A stretch of 64,000 nt of DNA from Sternotherus odoratus (lineage: Eukaryota > Chordata > Testudines > Kinosternidae). How positions within the stretch are numbered: the stretch's first letter is position 1; each line of letters begins with the position of its first letter. Made by a program: the position numbers and the translations under genes. This document shows, in pieces, positions 12,505 through 24,854 of this stretch. Under the pieces are notes generated by a model. That model was not told the origin of the DNA. It saw nothing but the letters and a program-made list of their open reading frames with translations, and made no database searches. The stretch is from the NCBI GenBank assembly GCA_032164245.1, contig JAVMKO010000002.1, positions 91,153,340-91,217,339 on the forward strand, written 5' to 3'.

Positions 12505-14320
12505 CCTGAAACAGTTCAGAATGCTCAACTCTGCAGGCTGGTGCATGGTGGGACTGTCCTCACCTTTCCCTTCCGGGGTACTATGCAGATGAGCTATGCT
12601 AGCTTTGAGCAATCCTTTCCCTCAGGAAGTACAAGGGTTGATTTCAACTGGCCTGTGCAGAGAAGCCTAAAGGGGCTAATCTTGGACCCCAGGAGTATAT
12701 GCGAGCTTTGCTGTGTACTTGATGGATGCAGGACCAGGTCCATGTAGGGAGGTTAAAAGGCTTTTGCTCCTTATGTGTCTGACTTTAGGGAAGCCACAAT
12801 CTGGTTCTGAAGCGTTATTTAAGAGATTTACAATGTATTAATGTCTAAAATTTTCACGGATACATTAGCTGCTATGACAAAACTAAAAACTTAATCACTT
12901 AGTGCATTTCACATTCATCCTTGGTTCACATCTGTTAAATTATACTTTTTCAAGAAATATTCAAAGCAATACGCAGCAGGATTTCACATAAAAGAAGGCA
13001 GGTCATGTGTCTTTTAAAGTAGGGTAAAATGCCTGTCTGATAGGTGAGTAATCACCTCAGAGACTGTGAAGTATCATTATTCTATGTAGATTTCCATGCA
13101 GTTATTTCTTTACTAGCACTTTTCAGAGACCTGTAACCAAGTGCCCATAACCTTATTTGATTCAAGTTGTAAAAGCAGAGAGTCTATTTTTAATTTCCAT
13201 TTCATTCACTTCAGCAGTGCTCACCTCCAATTATTCGAAATTGAGAGTTCTGTCAACATATTTATTCTCTTGCTGACATACAAGCCCCAGTACCACTTCT
13301 ACTCTACATATTCTATTGTGCAGTCTGAATTCTTATAATTACCTTGACCAAATAAAATGTATCTTATTGACTGACTGTCACTAGTTCCAAGGCCTTCCTT
13401 TTAGCTTTTCTTTTTTTAAACTCATCTTTATCTACGTGTTTTTGTTTTAGCATCTGGTAAACACATGCAGTAGGATGTTTTGTCATATTCCAAGAATGGT
13501 CAACAAACAAAACCAAGTTCTTTCATTTGACCTATAGGTCAACAAAACTGTTATGCTACTAACATTAATCTGTTTATTTTTTGCAAACTTAATCATGTGT
13601 ATAGGTAAACCTACATCACTAGACTTGCAAATTCATCCAGTTATAACTTTTATTCCAATATCATCAATAAGACACCAATTATACAGCAAATGACTTTTAT
13701 AAAACCAACAATTGCAAATAAAATACCTTATAGTAAAAATAATTTAAATATTAAAAATATTTTGGATGTATAAAGATAAAATTTACTGCAAAGGCTCCTT
13801 TCAAGGGCCTCTGTGCCACTTAAGTTAACATCTGAAGATGGCCAGAAGTAGAGAGAAAGGACTGAACGAGTCCTCCAGACTGGGATGAATTTCACTGCAA
13901 GGGAATAGCTACTGATATTAAAGAAAGAAAATTCCTATTTTTATGATTTTTCCCCTTTGTATGAAATTCAGGTGGGTGAGGGTAGGATTTGTGACACAAA
14001 TTTTGGGTTTATTTGAGCTAGGGATTGGGGAAATATAAACACGAATTTTTCAAAAACTTTCTAGGTGGGGGTTCTTTTGGTCTCCACCTGTCCAGTTTTA
14101 TCCAAGGTAGAGCATGGCACGTGCTACATTTTTAGGAGACGAATTGAGAACAGTATTTAAGAAACTGTAGATTTTTACAGTGCATATGCACCAATGCAGA
14201 AAAATAGCTAGAGTGTTCCCACTCCCACCATTATATGTGCTTTAAATATGACATTTGTACTTGCTCAAAAATCCAAAACCAATTACTTGGCTTGCTTTGA
14301 AATTTGGTGTTCTTCATGAG
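12505..14320. other. AT-rich intergenic DNA, no gene seen
   Basis: No supported features. The frames at 12496-12747 and 13141-13338 show neither codon bias nor splice signals that would make them genes. Confidence 0.5.
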
Positions 14321-14430
14321 GAATGGGGGAGGGGCCAGAGCTCGCCTCCCCAGCCTGGAGTTCAGGCAGGCTGAACGGAACAGTCCCGCAGGCCGCATGT
14401 GGCCTGCGCCCCATAGTTTGCCCACCCCTG
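14321..14430 (+). mobile_element. 3' remnant of a 'CAGGGGTGGGCAAAC' hAT-like element
   Basis: Only the right end remains: a short GC-rich piece followed by 'ccgcatgtggcctgcgcc' and the terminal 'agtttgcccacccctg'. This matches the right ends of the complete copies at 20279-20981 and 55106-55811. Confidence 0.75.
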
Positions 14431-14943
14431 CTCTATACACCCTGACAGGGTAACAATATGGGATACATATTTACCAATTCAACTGCTCTGCCTGTTGATG
14501 CCACCACTAACAGTTCATCCTGAATTTGTGCCAGAGAACTCCTGGCACAGGCCCAGTTTGGCAAGCCTACATTTTTTGGATGACTTGTATTCAACACATA
14601 CTTGTAGGATACAGGATGCAAAGCAGCTGTCTTTGAAAGCAACTTGCTTTAGAAGTAGTTTGTGCTCCAAAAAGAGAGTAGGAATGCAGGTAAAGGGATC
14701 AGGAATATTTCGCAACCAGAGATTGGGAACCTGTGGAGGATACACTGACCATGCATATTGAGATAAATGAGGATAATTAATCACAAGCATTGGTAAAATT
14801 TTAAGCACTCATTGAAGTATGCTTCCAAATACATCTTGCTATTGTGCAGGCAATGCCCTCCCCCCCCCCCCCCAATGGCTGCTATGGATAGTCCATAAGG
14901 GAAGAGTGCAAACATCTGGCTGACAGTGGGTAATGAAGAGTAC
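14431..14943. other. Intergenic DNA with a poly-C run
   Basis: No gene seen. A homopolymer of C lies at about 14859-14873. Confidence 0.5.
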
Positions 14944-15078
14944 AGAGGGAATTTTGACAGGTTTAAGAATAGCAGCCATGTTAGTCTGTAGCCATAAAGA
15001 AAATGAGGAATACTTGTAGCACCTTAGTTAGTCTCTAAGGTGCTACAAGTATTCCTCATTTTCTTTATAGAGGGAATT
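14944..15078. mobile_element. Fold-back copy of a short turtle retroposon with 10-bp TSD
   Basis: A 10-bp TSD 'agagggaatt' (14944-14953 and 15069-15078) flanks a 115-bp insert. The insert begins with the usual head of the family ('agcagccatgttagtctgta'). It then carries a perfect inverted repeat of 33 bp (14994-15026 and 15036-15068) around a 9-nt loop. The right arm plus loop is the reverse complement of the family's normal internal sequence, and the usual 3' half ('gcataagctttcgtgagc') is absent. Related normal copies lie at 21983-22104, 44165-44325 and 57343-57460. Confidence 0.8.
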
Positions 15079-17159
15079 GTGTATTAAGCCACGGAGCATT
15101 TTTCATGCTCAGGTAATAATGATATTTTCAAAAGTAAAGAAATTACTTTGTTAGTCTCATAGGACACAGATGTGGTTCTGACTCAGTGTGTCATTTACAT
15201 TTTGTCATTTACATATTATAATGAGTTATTGACATATGCTAGTGACATTTCCATGACTTTTAAGAGCAACCTGTTGATGGGAGCACCTAATACATCCAAT
15301 GAGGTATGATGTTGACACCTGTTTCAGGCAGTGGTTCCAAGGCAGACAGCCTGTTAGACCCACTCCAGAAAAGAAAGACAAATTTTACATGCAAGAAGGT
15401 GAGACTATTAACTCAAATGACCCAGAAGAGCTACTGCCTTCCTTTTCATGGGCAGCTATGGTTGTCAGCTAGAAAAAAATCCACTCTTGCAAACTACTAT
15501 GACCAGAAAGGTAAACTATAAAATATTCTTTAATCTAATTATGGTAAAAGTTTACCACGTCTTGGAATGACTTTGTACTCTTATCCTTATGCTTTCACAA
15601 GATAATCACTTTGTAATAATATACCTTTGCCTGAAACTTTACATTAACTCTCTTTTCTCATTAAATAGGCATATTTTGTAGGTCTCCACAGGCAACCTCT
15701 TATAGCACTGTCTTGGGCCCAAGGAGGGAGATGGTCCAGTACCTATCCATCTAGGTGAGCTCTGGAATGTTTTAACTACCCTTAAAGTATTTAAAAACTC
15801 TGTTATGGTTCCTAGCACTGTTTAAAAATCCCTGTACAATGCCTCATCCAATGGACATCTCCACAATTCCCAGAAGATGTCTGACTTCTCCCCAAGGTCT
15901 TCCACCTGGAACAGGCACTACATAAATTCCCTACATATATAATCTCTTTCCTAGTTGGCTGGTGCCAAAATGGAAATTCTGGCCAACATACTTTTAAGAA
16001 TAAGCTGATGTCTGAATGGCTAATATTTTTCTCAACTTTCATAAGTGAATACTATGTCAGGCATACAGCCACCTGACATGCTGGCAAAGATTCCATTGGA
16101 TATAATGCATATTAACTTGGCAGCACAGATTACTTTGATGGACACATCACTTCAAACTAATCTTTCACTGTGAGCTCTGTTCTCTAATTACACATTCAGA
16201 AACAACAACTCAGAATTTCACCATGAAAATGTAAAGTCATGTGTGTGTTCTTCCAGTACAGGCTATACGTCTGACAACTTCTTCCCATGTTTTAGACTCA
16301 GCTTAGAGAGAAATCCCATCTGCCTTGGAAAAAAAAAAGAATTTTGTTTATAAAAAAAAATCATAATTTCACAATATCATTTATATTGTGGCACTATATT
16401 AAAGATAGGACAGTTGTGTTTAATAATTGACTTTCATTCTAAGTCCTTGATTTCAAGAGCAAATAACTTCATAGCTAACTTTGGACTATCTTGGCCCCAT
16501 CCTGAATTCACAGCTCCCGTGTATAGTATATGTTTATGAACTTTAACAGATACATATCTCTGCATATTTGAGGAAAATGAGTCCACACATGATCATATTT
16601 AGCTTGATCATTAAAAAGCTAACCCTTTTCAAACAGGGATGTTCTAGTAGATCTCAGATTTTGGCTAACAGAGCCAAATTCCTTTCCTATTTTTTAAAAG
16701 TTTGGGATCATTAGCTACATACACAAATGCATATTTATGAATAGTTTCCTCCATAACATCAAGTAGTAGAGAGAAATAATGCCAGAACTTGAGTGAGCAC
16801 AGACCACTAAAGTAAGTGAAAGTAAACGGACTGCCTTGACATATTTCACATACATAGGGATGTGGAAGAAACTATTCAGAGCACCTATAACATTAACCTT
16901 TTGTTACTGGTACCCTTGCTACTGGTACTAGTTCTGAAACTATTATTTTCATACGCACACATTACTCTCTTCCCCCAACTGCAGAACCCCAAAGAAGATG
17001 AAACCAAAAATAAAAATAGGGAGGTATAATCCGTGGACCATTCATAAAGATAAAACTGCAATAAGTTAATATACCAACCATATTAAAGCAAAAGACTTCC
17101 AAATCTGTGGGGAACAACATTAATTTGGCTCCAAGAACAGTAAGGAAGCAATATCTTAA
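15079..17159. other. AT-rich intergenic DNA, no gene seen
   Basis: No supported feature. Short A-runs occur at 16330-16360. Confidence 0.5.
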
Positions 17160-17614
17160 GCACTGTGACAGACCGCCTTCTCACCCCTCCTCAGGAACAG
17201 GCAGGAAACCCTTCTCTTGCTTCAAACAGTGCTCTTTATTCACAGTGCAGGACCTCACCACCAATATATACAGCTTTGTACAGTCTTTCAACTTACAGCT
17301 CTACAGCTCCCAGCTCTACAGACTCTATATAGTCCAGCTTACAGTTTACAACTCTAAATAGTTCTTAACACACAGCTCTAACTAGCTCCAAACCACCACC
17401 ACTCTATACCATCCCCACCACACTGGGCTTGCTTCCTGGCAGGCCTTTTATCCCCCTGAGGAGGCTTCCAGGTGCCACTCATCAAGCCTGAGCCCTCTGC
17501 AGCCCAGGTGGCTGATTAGCCTTCTCTGCAAGGGAGGTTTGCAGGCTTCTGCTCCCTCTTAAAGGGCCCGCAGGGCTGGCTCAGGCACTCCTGGCCAGCA
17601 CCCTGCCACAGCAC
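17160..17614 (-). mobile_element. Solo LTR of the 57.7-60.4 kb LTR element family, 4-bp TSD
   Basis: The 447-bp LTR at 17164-17610 starts with TGTG and ends with CACA. It is flanked by an exact 4-bp duplication 'gcac' (17160-17163 and 17611-17614). It aligns along its length with the two LTRs at 57673-58119 and 59976-60436, but is visibly more diverged. On the minus strand it carries a TATA-like 'ggataaaagg' and a canonical AATAAA (plus-strand 17235-17240). No internal sequence is present, so it is best explained by LTR-LTR recombination. Confidence 0.9.
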
Positions 17615-18180
17615 CTGATATTGTTCTCTGATTTGTGCAGAGATAGTTGCTGGGGAAAGGGATTGAGGTAGGTTTGCAGGGTTATTCTGGACAGATGTTT
17701 ATTGTTGATAATTTCTCACTATATATACATACACACACTTGGTACTGCTAGTCAGTTTCAAGAGTTAACCCAGCAGAAGAGTGTGGAATATACCATCTCA
17801 GCTGTTTCAAGAGAAACCCCTATCAGACAAAGGAAGACACTGCTCAGCCTGACCTCCAAGTTTCTGGAACTTCTTGTAAAAGATCATCACAAGTTCACCC
17901 TGGATCAATACACTTGTCCTGTCATAATACAGACATTTAGGATATCAGTTCAGCTATTTGTATTTGATAGTACAAATAGGGGAGTTGAACTGATATTTCC
18001 TCTATGCATGTTGCAGCACTGTATCAATCAGTTGTCAAAATAGCTACCAAAATACAAGAGAATGGGCCCTCAGGTGGAAACCATCGTCATTGAGGTGCAG
18101 CATTATATAAGAGGACATGTTGAAAGAATATGGCCACTCTACATGAAATGATCAAATACTCCTAATGAAACAAAAAAAAT
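17615..18180. other. Intergenic DNA, no gene seen
   Basis: No supported features. The 113-codon frame at 17702-18043 has no recognisable homology or codon bias. Confidence 0.45.
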
Positions 18181-18823
18181 GGCTTGCAAAAGAGTATTAA
18201 GCACAATGGAAATAGTAAGGTTCAGAGTTAATTTGATCTCCATCTATAATTATCTACATGGGAAGAAGATATCGGAGAGCAGAGGGCTCTTTAATCCAGC
18301 AGGCCAAAGGCATAACAAGAACCAATACTCAGAAGCTGAAGATAAACTGAAACTTGAAATAAGGTGCAAATATTTAACATTGTGGGTAACTAACCATTGG
18401 AACAAGTTATCAAAGGATATGGTTGATTCTCTGTCGCTTGAAATCTTTAAATCACAATTGGGTGCACAAAAAATATGCTCCAGATCAAACACAAGTTATA
18501 GGGTTTAATTTTCACACAGCGCACAGTCAACCTGTGGAACTCTTTGCCTGAGGAGGTTGTAAAGGATAGGAATATAACCTGATTTAAAAGAGAAGTGGAT
18601 AAATTAAGTCCGTCCATTAATGGCTATTAGTCAGGATGGTTAAGGAATGGTGTCCTTAACCTCTGTTTGTCTGAGAGTGGTGATGGATGGCAGGAAAGAG
18701 ATCACCTGATCATTACCTGTTTGGTTCACTCACTCCAGTGCACCTGGTATTGGCCACTGTCACTAGACAGGATACTGTGCTAAATGGATCTTTGGTTTGA
18801 CCCAGTACGGCCTTTCTTATGTT
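18181..18823 (+). mobile_element. CR1 LINE 3' fragments, probably two adjacent pieces
   Basis: From about 18500 to 18823 the sequence matches the familiar turtle CR1 3' region: 'gtcaacctgtggaactctt', 'aggaggttgtaaaggatagg', 'attaatggctattagtcagg', 'gacccagtacggcc'. The upstream piece (about 18181-18480), including 'taaccattggaacaagtta' and 'atctttaaatcacaattgg', resembles a different CR1 subfamily end. The protein-like frame at 18179-18508 belongs to this remnant and is not a gene. All of it is truncated and inactive. Confidence 0.75.
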
Positions 18824-19602
18824 AGCAATTATTCTGTGGCCTCTCTTATGATTTTCTAGGCTGTCTTCTGACACAATAGTTGCTTCTGCTCTTAACATCT
18901 ATGAATTTAGCCATCAGGCTAGCTGTGGAAAAAGAAGCATTTCAGTCTAATATTTGGATGAAGTGAAGTGCCTGCTGAGCAGCTTGTATGTCTTTAAATC
19001 ATTGAGATTTATGAAAAGTATCTGTTCAGTGGCCTGATATTTTTAATTGTTGTCATCACAGGCCATTGGAGTTTTACATATCTTGATGAGAAATGGCTAA
19101 AACAGGAACTCTGCTTCTGCTTGTTAGCCTGTTGTACTTGCATCAAAGCTATACCCTATATAAACAGGAAACTGGAATCAGTCTGCTAATGCATTACCCT
19201 CAGGACTGAGAACACAGAGGGGACAGGGAACATATAAATAGAACTACAGCCCATACTGCCTGGTGCAGATCACCACTCCAGGTAAAGCCAGGATATAAAC
19301 TTCTCTGGTATAGCGGAATTAAGTTAAATAAGTACATATACAACGAAGTCTAAATAGTGTACCAGTGAATTTAAGATTTTTATGCTTGCACTGAAATTAG
19401 AGGTCAATTTTTTCAAGTGCCTTACAAACCTAAAGTTTCATTTTCAAAACTGACTTAGTCTCACTAACTTTCACTGAGACTCTAGACTACATCATTTACT
19501 CACTTAAGAAAATGTTACATTTAGCCTTTATAACGCTCCCTTAAAGTCAATGCAAAACTCTGTGGCTGAAATTTAGAAGTAAACGCACTAAGGAAAAGCA
19601 AT
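18824..19602. other. Intergenic DNA, no gene seen
   Basis: AT-rich, with no supported features. Confidence 0.5.
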
Positions 19603-20182
19603 CTTGTAACCAGGGCCGGCGACAGGGGGGTACTACGGGTACAGCTGTACCGGGCCCCCCCCCGACGTTAGGGGGGCCCCAGTACACAGCCGGACCTGGA
19701 GAGTGGGGAAGGGGCGGGGAGGCGGCGCGGCTCCCTCTGGGCAAGCGAGCCTGGCCCCAGCAGGAGCTGTGAGCTCGGCCGGCGGCAGCAGCGCTGTCCG
19801 GGGGGGGGGGGGGAAAGGGCAGCTCACGCAGCTCTCGCTGCCCGGGGGAGGGAGGGGGCCCATCCGCTGTCGGCTGGGCTGGGGGGGGGCCCCGGCTGGG
19901 CTGGGGGGGGCCCCATCCGCTGTTGGCTGGGCTGGGGGGAGGGGAGCGCCGGCTGGGCTGGGGGGGGCCCCAGCCACTGTCGGCTGGGCTGGGGGGGGCC
20001 CAGCTGGGCGGGGGGGGGCCCCATCCGCTGTCGGCTGGGCTGGGGGGAGGGGAGCGCCAACTGGGCTGGGCTGGGGGCCCATCCGCTGCCAGCTAGGCTG
20101 GGGGGGGGCGGCCGGGCTGGGGCCCCCCCAAACTATCTGAGTAGGGGGCCCCCAAATTTCTGTCGCCAGCCCTGCTTGTAAT
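19603..20182. mobile_element. Non-autonomous hAT-like element 'CAGGGCCGGC' with 8-bp TSD
   Basis: The element spans 19611-20174. Its ends 'cagggccggcgacag' and 'ctgtcgccagccctg' are inverted with one mismatch. The flanks 'cttgtaac' (19603-19610) and 'cttgtaat' (20175-20182) form an 8-bp TSD with one change. The body is a G/C-rich degenerate tandem array built on 'ggctgggctgggggggg' units alternating with 'ccatccgctgtcggctggg'. The long open frames on both strands here (145-149 codons) arise from this array. Confidence 0.85.
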
Positions 20183-20270
20183 GCTGTCTCTCATCCACTT
20201 TATTTGATTACTGGGAGTAGCTACAAAATGCAAAAAAAAAGACCTAACTGACTTGAAGGATGTACAAAGA

Positions 20271-20989
20271 CTCTAGTCTAGGAGTGGGCAAACTGCGGCC
20301 CACCGGCCCTTTTCATCTGGCCCATGAGCTCAGGCTGGGGGTGTGAGGCCAGAGGCCCCACCCCAAGAGCCGGGCCGGCGTGCCCCGGGTCCCTGGCCGG
20401 GCCCGCCCTGCACGCCCTGGCGGAGCACGGTGAGCGTACTCCCCAGCCGGGCCCAACCCAGCATGGGAAGCTGCTGGGCTCTGCCCTCCCGGCCCCAGAG
20501 CCCGGACAGTGTGTCCCCAGCGGGGCCCGCCCTGCGCTCCCTGGAAGGGGCCCAGCCCAGCAGGGGAAACCAAGGGCCAGGTGGAGTGTGGGGGCCAGAT
20601 CGAGGAGCGGAGCACCCGGCTGTGTAAGGTAAGGGGAGGTGGGTTAGGTGGTGGGGTCACAGGAGTGGTGGTTGGTTAGTGTGGGGGGGGATCTCAGGAG
20701 GGGGCAGTCAGGGAACAAAGAACGGGGAGGCTGGGGGTAGGTTTCTGGGGCAGCAGTTAAGAGTGGGGGGGGTCTCCGGAGGGGCTATTCGGGGACAAGG
20801 AGTGGGGGAGGGTTTGGATGGGTCGGGTGTTCTGAGGGGGGCAGTTAGGGCAGGAAGTGGGTGGGGTTTGGATAAGGGGCGGGGTCAGGCTGTTTGGGGA
20901 GGCACAGCCTTCCCTACCCGGCCCTCCACACAATTTTTAACCACAATGTGGCCCTCGGGCCAAAAAGTTTGCCCATCCCTGATCTAGTC
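20271..20989. mobile_element. Complete non-autonomous hAT-like element 'CAGGGGTGGGCAAACT', 8-bp TSD
   Basis: A 703-bp element (20279-20981) has ends 'taggagtgggcaaact' and 'agtttgcccatccctg'. The TSD is 'ctctagtc' (20271-20278) versus 'atctagtc' (20982-20989), 7 of 8 identical. The body is GC-rich with degenerate 'ggggcagtcagggaac' units and no transposase. The same family is at 2039-2605, 14321-14430 and 55106-55811. Confidence 0.9.
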
Positions 20990-21982
20990 CATTGTAAATG
21001 CTATGCAACAAAGAGCACTGTGCCCTGAATTTTCTAAGTATCATGTTGTATGTTATTAGTCGGGCTGTACAGAGCAACAGAGTCCCTTCAATTAACATTT
21101 TAGGAAGTCAAAATGAAACCTCAGAGAATGAAATTGGAGATGCCAATTAAGGTAGTATTAGTACAAAAGAATCAGAGGCTCCTGCCTTGGAGAAGGCTAG
21201 CAGAAGCTTTTGCATAATCTATGTTTTACTCTTCACATAAAAAAAATAACAACAAATGTCTCTATTTGGGATGGAAGGTCCCTAAGGTAGACCAGGTTTT
21301 GGAGTTTTTTCTTCCTTGAAGGAATCTAATATGGTCCTGAACAGGTTCTTATCAAGCTGTAGTTAGAATCCAGTTGCCTGACTCTCACGCTACCTTGCTG
21401 TATGACCTTCGACAAACCGCTTAGTGGAACTGAACCTCAGTTTTGCTACATCTAAATAGAACTCATGGCCCCCTTGAGTGTTAAGGGCCATCAGCTGAGA
21501 AACATGTTTAAGACCACATGGGCTCTGTGAAAAGGGTAGGGGAGTACTTCTGATTGTCAGTGTCAGTTTATATCAAGTAAGTTGATTAGGTGCTTCACTT
21601 TACAGTTAAATAGCTGCACACATACAGGCACCACATCCACATTTAAGATGACTGAAAAGTTAACACTGTTTTATCATCTGCACTTGTTCATAAATTTCCT
21701 ATTTTACAAATAGTTTTTTTCCCAAACTATTAAAAGCTTATTTTACTCACTAGACACACACATTTCAAATTATGGGAAATTTGGCAAAATACTTCAACAT
21801 GTGCTTAAATCCAACCTACTCAGCAAAGCACTTAAGCACATGCTTAAACACTAGTGAAGACTTTGCTGAACTGGAGTCAGGAAAATAATATTGAGATGAT
21901 GCTCAGCTTAGTACAGGAATCTATAATATGAGGAGAGGTGGGGCTACTTTTTCTCAGAAGCCAATTTAAAATCATCTGTGAC
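20990..21982. other. Intergenic DNA containing a MIR remnant
   Basis: No gene seen. The MIR remnant at 21385-21470 is listed separately. A degenerate inverted repeat around 21820-21850 ('agcaaagcacttaagcacat') is an ordinary dispersed motif. Confidence 0.45.
21385..21470 (+). repeat. MIR-like SINE remnant
   Basis: The segment 'ttgctgtatgaccttcgac' followed by 'cctcagttttgctacatc' matches the conserved core of MIR SINEs ('gctgtgtgacctt...cctcagtttcctcatct') with many substitutions, as expected for an ancient copy. Confidence 0.65.
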
Positions 21983-22104
21983 CCAAAGATTTCATAGAGA
22001 AAGCCAGGAATACTTGTAGCACCTTAGAGACTAACTAGTTTATTTCAGCATAAGCTTTCGTGAGCTATAGCTCACTTCATCAGATGCAAGATCCAAAGAT
22101 TTCA
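21983..22104 (+). mobile_element. 5'-truncated short turtle retroposon with 12-bp TSD
   Basis: The exact TSD 'ccaaagatttca' (21983-21994 and 22093-22104) flanks about 98 bp that match the 3' part of the family: 'aatacttgtagcaccttag', 'actaactagtttatttcag', 'cataagctttcgtgagc', 'cacttcatcagatgca'. The family head ('cagccatgttagtctgta') is missing. A 5' truncation together with a variable-length TSD indicates target-primed retroposition and not a DNA transposon. Confidence 0.85.
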
Positions 22105-24458
22105 GGCTCTCTCTGATTTATAACTACATTTGAGGGCTGAGTCAGGGAGACCAATCAAAGGGTCATGCAACCTTCCCTTTACAAAAACAAGACACAAAGT
22201 GGGACTGAAGGTGTGCATGTGTGGCAATTGGAGTTCTGATGAGCACAAAGGATGCTCCTTTCTACCAAAAAGCAGGTTTCGGCAATGAGGATTAGCAGCA
22301 TCTCTTCTCTTCCTCCAACCACAAGTAAATTTGGGTTATTTGTCTATTTAAACATTCATGCCATTTGATCAGGCCCAGAGTCATTCCTCTCCTCACAAAC
22401 AGCAGTGAAGAAGGATCACTCCAGCTTTAGAATTTGTAGTGACTCATTAGCTGAGTGTCCCCACCATGGACTGGACGGACAGACATATGTGGGAAGTGGG
22501 GTGAGGTCACTCTCAGAACACCCCTAAATGAACAGCTGATTTTATTTTGCTTCTTTTAGACTCAGACAGGTTGATTTGCTTTAATCCCATCATCTGCAGT
22601 CTTCTACAGTTTGCACTGCTGAAAGATTTTTCAATCAGGCTTACTGCTGGAAGATAAAGGCATAATAAGATATGTTTAACCTGGTGAACCAAAAAAAGGA
22701 GGGGGGCAGGTATTTTTTTCCGGCATTCATAAAGTGCAAACAAGATTTTTTTTGTATAATATTTTACTTTCTTTGATCATATTTATATTTCTGTCAGTAA
22801 ACAGAAAATGTATTCTTCAATTCTGCCTCTGCAGTTTAACAATCATGGTTCAGCCCTAGTTGCAGCTAACAAGATTTAGCTACAAGAATTTGATGCAATG
22901 CTTATCTGAATGGTAACAGTTTTATAAGTGTTCAAACAACTTTATTCCATTATTTTTCTTATTCATGCACCTTAAATATATCCACACACCTCATGTGTTA
23001 GTTTTCTGAAACCAGAAGCTCCAAAATGTATTATTATTTAACAGGACTCTCCGCAAATTACTGGTTATTATCCAGGGTCAGGAGGTTATCTGAAACATAT
23101 GGGTAACCATATGCTTTATCACTGACCCCTATATCCTTTGTTTTTGTTCCTATAGGATTTTAAGTGTATTGTTCTCTGGAACAGCCCTGGCTGCTCCCAC
23201 TTCACTGTTTCCGCAATATACTCCAATCATTGCAGACAAATATAGAAACATATTCTGCATCAATCCCAGTCTACTTCAAGAAATGACTGTAAATGCTTCT
23301 TTCAGTCTGCACTTTATCTTCATATCTGAAATGGTTATCAATTCTCTCAATACTAAGGGATCAACATGATGGAACAGCACGAGGCAATCAAAGACTAAAA
23401 TACCTTAGTGGTCAGATGCTCTCCTCTCTGCTTCAACAACTCATTTCTTTCTACAGCAACTCTTCTTCGAGCAAAAAAATCCCCAAACATAAGTTGGCTA
23501 ACTCAGAACTGACAGATATTAAGGGTTTCTTGCAGGTTTTGAACTTTTGTGGAATCTAGTTATTAAAACTATCTTTCTCCAGAACAGAGCAAAGAATAGT
23601 TAGCACAGTAAAAATCTGTCATGTAAATATTGCCCAATGGACAGTAGTTATATTGCTAATGCAGGTTTTCTAGGAAGGTGATTTTTTACTATGTCAATTG
23701 CGGCCATGCAATAATAATCTTTTTCCTCTGTACAACACCTTTAAACATCCCAACATCTGGTCTATTTCGATAATATAGGCTTATAGCCAGTCATACAATT
23801 TGCCGACCCAAAACAAACCTAATTCAACTATAGCAACAACAAATCGCTCAAGTTTAAGATATTTTAATGCCAAGATCCAGCTCTGAAATGGGTGGGCCCA
23901 TGGCGTGAGCCAATGACTTGTTCTGCCTGGTTATTTTTCATACATAGTTTGAATCCCCCTCTCCCCCCTAAATGTAGAGGACTAAATTTTCAATATTTGT
24001 GGGGACACACTGCACACACAAAAAATAAATTGCACGTGCAAATGTCAGTACCTGTGCCTTAATTTGCACCTGTTAGTTGGTGTAAAGTACGTGCACCAAT
24101 CGATAAGTAATTAGACAATATTACTACATATTCTTCTTTCAGTCTTGTTAGTCTAAACAGACTGTACATAATACAGATTTTAGTTTGATATTGTATCATT
24201 CATAATATCGTTAATGTGTGTTGTATGAATATACAGTGTGCACTAAGAATAATATAGTAATTATGTACCATAAGCTCAGAACGTTGCAATAGTATCTTTC
24301 ACAAGTAGACAAAACATTTTTGCTTTAAATATTATTCAGAACATGTACATTTCTAAAAGAAATATGTATTTTACGTAGTACGGTATTTACTCTCCTCTTA
24401 AAGTTTAGTTTTAGTAACAACAGGCCTGATTCCCCACGACCTTGAAACTTGTGTAATC
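22105..24458. other. AT-rich intergenic DNA, no gene seen
   Basis: No supported features. A pyrimidine-rich run ending in 'ctatag' at 23140-23157 resembles a splice acceptor, but no open coding frame with codon bias follows it. Confidence 0.45.
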
Positions 24459-24635
24459 ATTTACACCAGGGGTCTCCAAACTTTTCAGCCCGAGGGCCGC
24501 ATTAGCTATCAAATAGCAGTTCGGGGGCCGACAACACACTCGAGGTCCAAATAAAAGAGAATCAAAACATGGATGTTGTTTTTAATTATTTATTTAATAT
24601 TATTTTATTCAGTTATTATTTAATAACACATTGAT

Positions 24636-24842
24636 ACACTACACATGAACACTACACATGAACACCTGTTCACTACACATGAACACTACACATGAACACT
24701 ACACATGAACACCTGTTCACTACACATGAACACTACACATGAACACCACACATGAACACCTGTTCACTACACATGAACACCACACATGAACACCTGTTCA
24801 CTACACATGAACACCACACATGAACACCTGTTCACTACACAT
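24636..24842 (+). repeat. Minisatellite of 13- and 21-bp units
   Basis: Units 'actacacatgaac' (13 bp) alternate with 'acctgttcactacacatgaac' less one base, giving higher-order periods of 34 and 47 bp. A 'ccacacatgaac' variant appears in later units. The units are nearly identical, so the array expanded recently. It lies inside the hAT-like element at 24467-25791. Confidence 0.9.
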
Positions 24843-24854
24843 CAACCCCCCAAC

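Noticed and set aside
18179..18508. A 109-codon gene
   Set aside because: It overlaps recognisable CR1 LINE sequence and has no independent support.
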